Below, piece after piece: positions 60,428 to 64,000 of a stretch of DNA of 64,000 nt. This stretch comes from CALIZF01 sp046292445 (GTDB lineage Bacteria; Pseudomonadota; Alphaproteobacteria; Rhodobacterales; Rhodobacteraceae). The stretch is from NCBI GenBank assembly GCA_046292445.1, contig JBKBQT010000002.1, forward strand, positions 124,001 through 188,000. The letters are read 5' to 3'. Each line of letters starts with the position of its first letter. Position 1 is the first letter of the stretch. The position numbers were made by a program, and so were the translations under genes. The notes beneath the pieces are model-generated. The model was given only the letters and a program-made list of their open reading frames with translations. It was not told where the DNA came from and ran no database searches.

Positions 60428-61846
60428 ATGACCGCACCCCGCACGCTCTACGACAAGATCTGGGACGACCACGTCGTGCACCAGGACGCCGACGGCACCG
60501 CCCTGATCTATATCGACCGGCACCTCGTGCATGAGGTCACCAGCCCGCAGGCTTTCGAGGGCCTGCGGCTCGCGGGGCGCAGCGTGCGCGCCCCCGACAA
60601 GACGATCGCGGTGCCCGATCACAACGTGCCGACGACGGCGGGCCGCGACCTGCATATCGACAACGCCGAGAGCCGCCTGCAAGTTGAGGTGCTCGACCGC
60701 AACGCCCGCGACTTCGGGGTGCACTACTATCCCGTCAGCGACATCCGCCAGGGCATCGTGCATATCGTCGGGCCGGAACAGGGCTGGACGCTCCCGGGGA
60801 TGACGGTGGTCTGCGGCGACAGCCACACCGCCACCCATGGCGCTTTCGGGGCGCTCGCCCACGGGATCGGCACGTCGGAGGTGGAACATGTGCTCGCCAC
60901 CCAGACGCTGATCGCGCGCAAGTCGAAGAACATGAAGGTCGAGATCACCGGCCGGCTTCGCCCCGGCGTGACGGCCAAGGACATCACCCTGTCGGTGATC
61001 GGCGCGACCGGCACGGCCGGCGGGACGGGCCATGTCATCGAATATTGCGGCGAAGCGATCCGGGCCCTGTCCATGGAAGGGCGGATGACGGTCTGCAACA
61101 TGGCGATCGAGGGCGGCGCGCGGGCGGGCCTGATCGCGCCGGACGAGACGACCTTTGCCTATGTCATGGGCCGCCCGCATGCCCCCAAGGGCGCCAAGTG
61201 GGAGGCCGCGCTGGCCTACTGGAAGACGCTGCACAGCGACGAGGGCGCGCATTTCGACAAGGTGGTGACGCTCGCGGCCGAGGATATCGCGCCGGTCGTC
61301 ACCTGGGGCACCTCGCCCGAGGATGTGCTGCCGATCACCGGCATCGTGCCCGACCCCGAGAGCTTTGCCGGCGGCAAGGCGGATGCGGCGCGGCGGAGCC
61401 TCGAGTACATGGGCCTGACGCCCGGCACGCGGCTCACCGACATCCCGATCGATGCGGTGTTCATCGGGTCCTGCACCAACGGGCGGATCGAGGATCTGCG
61501 GGCGGCGGCCGCCGTGCTGAAGGGCCGCCGCCTTGCACCCGGCGTGCGCGGCATGGTCGTCCCCGGCTCGGGCCTCGTGCGGCTTCAGGCCGAGGAGGAG
61601 GGGCTGGCGCAGATCTTCATCGATGCCGGGCTGGAATGGCGTCTGGCCGGATGCTCGATGTGCCTCGGGATGAACCCCGACCAGCTCGCCCCGGGCGAGC
61701 GCTGTGCGGCCACATCCAACCGCAACTTCGAGGGGCGGCAGGGCCGCGGCGGGCGCACGCATCTGATGTCGCCGGCGATGGCGGCTGCGGCGGGGGTTGC
61801 CGGGCGGCTCGCGGATGTGCGGGATATGGCGGTCGGGGCAGGCTGA
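60428..61846 (+). CDS. leuC: 3-isopropylmalate dehydratase large subunit
   Basis: LeuC, with LeuD, isomerises 2-isopropylmalate to 3-isopropylmalate in leucine synthesis. The 472-residue product has the aconitase-type [4Fe-4S] ligands: Cys in FIGSCTNGR and the pair in GCSMCLGMNPD, plus VCGDSHTATHGAFGALAHGIG. The start begins MTAPRTLYDKIWDDH, the usual N terminus. The stop overlaps the next start as TGATG, so the AAA ATPase gene inserted here is read as part of the leucine operon. Confidence 0.97.
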   Translation: MTAPRTLYDKIWDDHVVHQDADGTALIYIDRHLVHEVTSPQAFEGLRLAGRSVRAPDKTIAVPDHNVPTTAGRDLHIDNAESRLQVEVLDRNARDFGVHYYPVSDIRQGIVHIVGPEQGWTLPGMTVVCGDSHTATHGAFGALAHGIGTSEVEHVLATQTLIARKSKNMKVEITGRLRPGVTAKDITLSVIGATGTAGGTGHVIEYCGEAIRALSMEGRMTVCNMAIEGGARAGLIAPDETTFAYVMGRPHAPKGAKWEAALAYWKTLHSDEGAHFDKVVTLAAEDIAPVVTWGTSPEDVLPITGIVPDPESFAGGKADAARRSLEYMGLTPGTRLTDIPIDAVFIGSCTNGRIEDLRAAAAVLKGRRLAPGVRGMVVPGSGLVRLQAEEEGLAQIFIDAGLEWRLAGCSMCLGMNPDQLAPGERCAATSNRNFEGRQGRGGRTHLMSPAMAAAAGVAGRLADVRDMAVGAG

Positions 61847-63057
61847 TGCGCATTCAGTCGATCAGGGTAAAGAACTTCAAGGCGTTGCGCGATGTCGAGA
61901 TCCGCGACCTTCCGGGGTTCGTCGTGTTCGTCGGGGCCAACGGCACCGGCAAATCTACCCTGATCGACGTGTTCAGCTTCCTGCGCGATTGCCTCAAGGA
62001 CAACGCCCGCGCTGCCTTTGACCGGCGCGGAGGGTTCCATCAGGTGCGGTCGCGCGGAACAAACGAGGGCGACACGGTTCTGATCGAACTCAAGATCGAC
62101 CTGGACTTCAGGACCGAAGAGAAACGTCGGCTTGTCACCTATGCGGTCGAATTCGCGGCGGACGGCCCGAAGGTGGTGGTCGAACGGGAAATCCTGAGCT
62201 GGAAGCGCGGAAGCTATGGCGCGCCGTTCCACTTCATCGACTTCCAGCGTGGCCAGGGCGTGGCGATTGCCGAAAGTTTCGATGCCTTCCATGCAGAGGT
62301 AAAGGATGCCGACCTCAAACGCGAGGACCAGGCGCTCGACCGCCCCGATCTCCTGGCGTTGAAGGGGCTAGGGCAGTTCCGCCGCTTCGATGCGGCGAGC
62401 CAGTTGCGCGACCTGATCGAGAACTGGACGGTCAGCGATTTTCACATCACCGAGGCCCGCCGCGAACCGGACGCGGCCCCCGCCGAACATCTGTCGGCGT
62501 CGGGCGACAATCTCGCGCTTTATGCGCAGTATCTTCAGGAATATCATCCCGACACCTACGCTTCGATTGTCCGGGCGATGGCCGAGCGGGTTCCGGGGAT
62601 CGGCGATGTCATCGCCGAGCCCACTGGCGACGGGCGGGTGCTGCTGAGGTTCCGTGACCGCAGCTTTGCCGACGGCTTCATCGCCCGCCTTGTGTCGGAC
62701 GGCACGATCAAGATGTTCGCCTATCTTGCGCTGCTGCATGATCCCAACCCGCATCCGCTGCTGTGCATCGAGGAGCCCGAGAACCAGCTTTACCCCAGCC
62801 TGATGGGGGTTCTGTCCGAGGAATTCTCGGCCTATGCGGATCGGCGCAGGGGCCAGGCCCAGGTGTTTGTGACGACCCATTCGCCGGATTTCCTGAATGC
62901 CGTGCCGCTTGAGTCCATTTACTGGCTGAACAAGAAAGACGGATACACCACGGTCACAAGGGCAGCAGACGACCGCCAACTCGTCGATTTCGTCCTCAAT
63001 GGCGACAAGCCCGGCTGGCTGTGGCGGCAGGGCCTGTTCACGGGTGCCAATCCCTGA
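61846..63057 (+). CDS. AAA family ATPase (SMC/RecF/OLD-like) encoded between leuC and leuD
   Basis: The 403-residue product is an ABC-type AAA_21/AAA_15 ATPase: start MRIQSIRVKNFKALRDVEI, Walker A GANGTGKST (residues 30-38), a signature-like SDGTIKMFAYLALL, Walker B LLCIEEPENQLYP and H-loop VTTHSPDFLN. The insert between is short, without a long coiled coil, and no TOPRIM domain follows, unlike full OLD nucleases. A separate DUF4276 gene follows with a TGATG overlap. Such ATPase-plus-effector pairs are common in phage defence (for example PARIS AriA-AriB). A defence role is inference. Confidence 0.85.
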   Translation: MRIQSIRVKNFKALRDVEIRDLPGFVVFVGANGTGKSTLIDVFSFLRDCLKDNARAAFDRRGGFHQVRSRGTNEGDTVLIELKIDLDFRTEEKRRLVTYAVEFAADGPKVVVEREILSWKRGSYGAPFHFIDFQRGQGVAIAESFDAFHAEVKDADLKREDQALDRPDLLALKGLGQFRRFDAASQLRDLIENWTVSDFHITEARREPDAAPAEHLSASGDNLALYAQYLQEYHPDTYASIVRAMAERVPGIGDVIAEPTGDGRVLLRFRDRSFADGFIARLVSDGTIKMFAYLALLHDPNPHPLLCIEEPENQLYPSLMGVLSEEFSAYADRRRGQAQVFVTTHSPDFLNAVPLESIYWLNKKDGYTTVTRAADDRQLVDFVLNGDKPGWLWRQGLFTGANP

Positions 63058-63602
63058 TGCTGGTGATCCTTACCGAGGAAGAGTCGATGGAGGTCACGTT
63101 AAGCGCGCTTCTGCCGCGACTGGGGGTGACGGCCTTTCAGATCGTCACCTTCCGGGGTGTCGGCGACCTGGAGGCGTCGCTGGCCCGGCGGCTCAGGGGG
63201 TGGCGTGACCCGAATGCACGCTTCCTCATCCTTCGCGACAACGATAACGGCGATTGCTGGAACAGAAAACAGCGGCTCCTTGCGCACGTGGCGGCATCCG
63301 GCTGCACCAGACCCGTCAAGATCCGCATCGTGATGCAAGAGCTGGAGGCGTGGTTCCTTGGCGATCCGCAAGCCCTTGTCGAGGCCGGTTTGTTGCGAGT
63401 TCGGCAGCGCCCCGCCTTCTTGCGGTCGCCCGAAGCCGAGGCGCAGCCGGAGCAACGCCTGCGCAGCCTTGATCCCGGTTATCGCAAGATCGGCGGCGCG
63501 CATCGCATCGCACCCTATCTCGATCCGTCCCGGAACACGGCCCCCAGTTTTCTTGCCACAATCGCTGCGATCCGCCACATGGTGGATGCAAACGGAGAGT
63601 GA
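63057..63602 (+). CDS. DUF4276 family protein with TOPRIM-like acidic residues
   Basis: The 181-residue product starts MLVILTEEESMEVTLSALLPRLG and contains FLILRDNDNGDC and the family hallmark MQELEAWFLGDPQAL. The N-terminal Glu after a hydrophobic strand and the later D-x-D after another strand fit a TOPRIM-type metal site, as in the effectors of some ATPase-linked defence systems. The TOPRIM reading is my inference; DUF4276 has no assigned activity that I can recall with certainty. Its start overlaps the ATPase stop (TGATG), and leuD begins 3 bases after its own stop. Confidence 0.82.
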   Translation: MLVILTEEESMEVTLSALLPRLGVTAFQIVTFRGVGDLEASLARRLRGWRDPNARFLILRDNDNGDCWNRKQRLLAHVAASGCTRPVKIRIVMQELEAWFLGDPQALVEAGLLRVRQRPAFLRSPEAEAQPEQRLRSLDPGYRKIGGAHRIAPYLDPSRNTAPSFLATIAAIRHMVDANGE

Positions 63603-63605
63603 TCC

Positions 63606-64000
63606 ATGACCCCCTTCACCACGCTGACCGGCATCGCGGCGCCCATGCCGCTGGTCAATATCGACACCGACATGATCATCCCCAAGCAATACCTCAAGAC
63701 GATCCAGCGGACCGGCCTCGGGCGCGCGCTGTTCGACGAGATGCGGTATTTTCCCGACGGGACCGAAAATCCCGACTTCGTGCTGAACCAGCCCGCGTGG
63801 CGCAACGCCGAGATCCTCGTGGCCGGCGAGAACTTCGGCTGCGGGTCGAGCCGCGAGCATGCGCCCTGGGCGCTCCTTGATTTCGGCATCCGCTGCGTGA
63901 TCGCGCCGAGTTTCGCCGACATCTTTCACGGCAACTGCTTCAAGAACGGCATCCTGCCGGTCGTGCTGCCGCAGGACGCGGTCGATCATCTGATGGATGA
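63606..64000 (+). CDS. leuD: 3-isopropylmalate dehydratase small subunit (3' partial)
   Basis: LeuD forms the swivelling domain of isopropylmalate isomerase together with LeuC. The visible 131 residues include MPLVNIDTDMIIPKQYLKTI, GLGRALFDEMRY, the substrate-binding loop GENFGCGSSREHAPWAL and SFADIFHGNCFKNGILP, all typical of LeuD. The gene runs off the window end. It is separated from leuC by the ATPase-DUF4276 pair, yet the spacing to the preceding stop is only 3 bases, so all four genes appear to be one operon. Confidence 0.96.
   Translation, partial: MTPFTTLTGIAAPMPLVNIDTDMIIPKQYLKTIQRTGLGRALFDEMRYFPDGTENPDFVLNQPAWRNAEILVAGENFGCGSSREHAPWALLDFGIRCVIAPSFADIFHGNCFKNGILPVVLPQDAVDHLMD

Overview
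The window is high-GC DNA that looks like an alphaproteobacterium of the order Rhodobacterales. The evidence is a PpaA/AerR-like B12-binding protein, very long PstC and PstA permeases, ChpT with a DUF3553 neighbour, the olsB-olsA pair, the rplU-rpmA-GNAT-obgE-proB-x-proA order and the envC-ctpA-rppH string. GTG and TTG starts are common, and many genes overlap by 1 to 4 nt. I saw no rRNA, tRNA or CRISPR array.

Layout. 1-1.8 kb: end of a B12-binding regulator and a 2OG-Fe(II) oxygenase. 2.3-10.3 kb: phosphate operon pstSCAB-phoU plus a PhoB-like regulator whose receiver domain has lost its phosphorylation residues; no PhoR kinase is present. 10.3-12.9 kb: modABC (minus strand), divergent from a cytochrome P450. 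14.5-26.7 kb: a D-apiose/D-apionate catabolic island on the minus strand. It has two operons, apnL-apsD-oiaX(RuBisCO-like)-oiaK and an ABC transporter-apnO-mutarotase unit. Each is preceded by the same CTCAT-N3-ATGAG operator, and a FadR-type GntR gene sits at the head. Transposase remnants flank the island on both sides. 27.4-35.4 kb: a periplasmic complex iron-sulfur molybdoenzyme operon with the gene order of arxB'ABCD (Fe-S protein, Tat-dependent molybdopterin subunit, four-cluster Fe-S subunit, NrfD anchor, TorD chaperone). It is controlled by an NtrC/HupR-like regulator that lacks the GAFTGA loop and may bind two tandem palindromes. 35.5-40 kb: decayed DNA with a glutamine amidotransferase remnant, three intact hsp20 genes, pieces of clpB, a serine recombinase and secD, a CaCA antiporter and a transposase with an internal stop.

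From 40 kb on the DNA is core genome: ribosomal proteins L21/L27, obgE, proline synthesis, ChpT phosphorelay, ornithine-lipid synthesis, thiamine synthase-like gene, TrmJ, heme A synthase, M32 carboxypeptidase, an MFS carrier, then a minus-strand envelope/RNA block (gpmI, envC, ctpA, rppH) and rlmH-rsfS. The window ends in leuC-leuD. Between these two genes sit an AAA ATPase and a DUF4276 protein with TOPRIM-like residues, joined to leuC by stop/start overlaps. This pair is the best candidate for an uncharacterised defence-like system.

All functions are read from motifs and gene context; no database search was run. Pathway names for the apiose cluster and the Arx comparison rest on recalled family knowledge.
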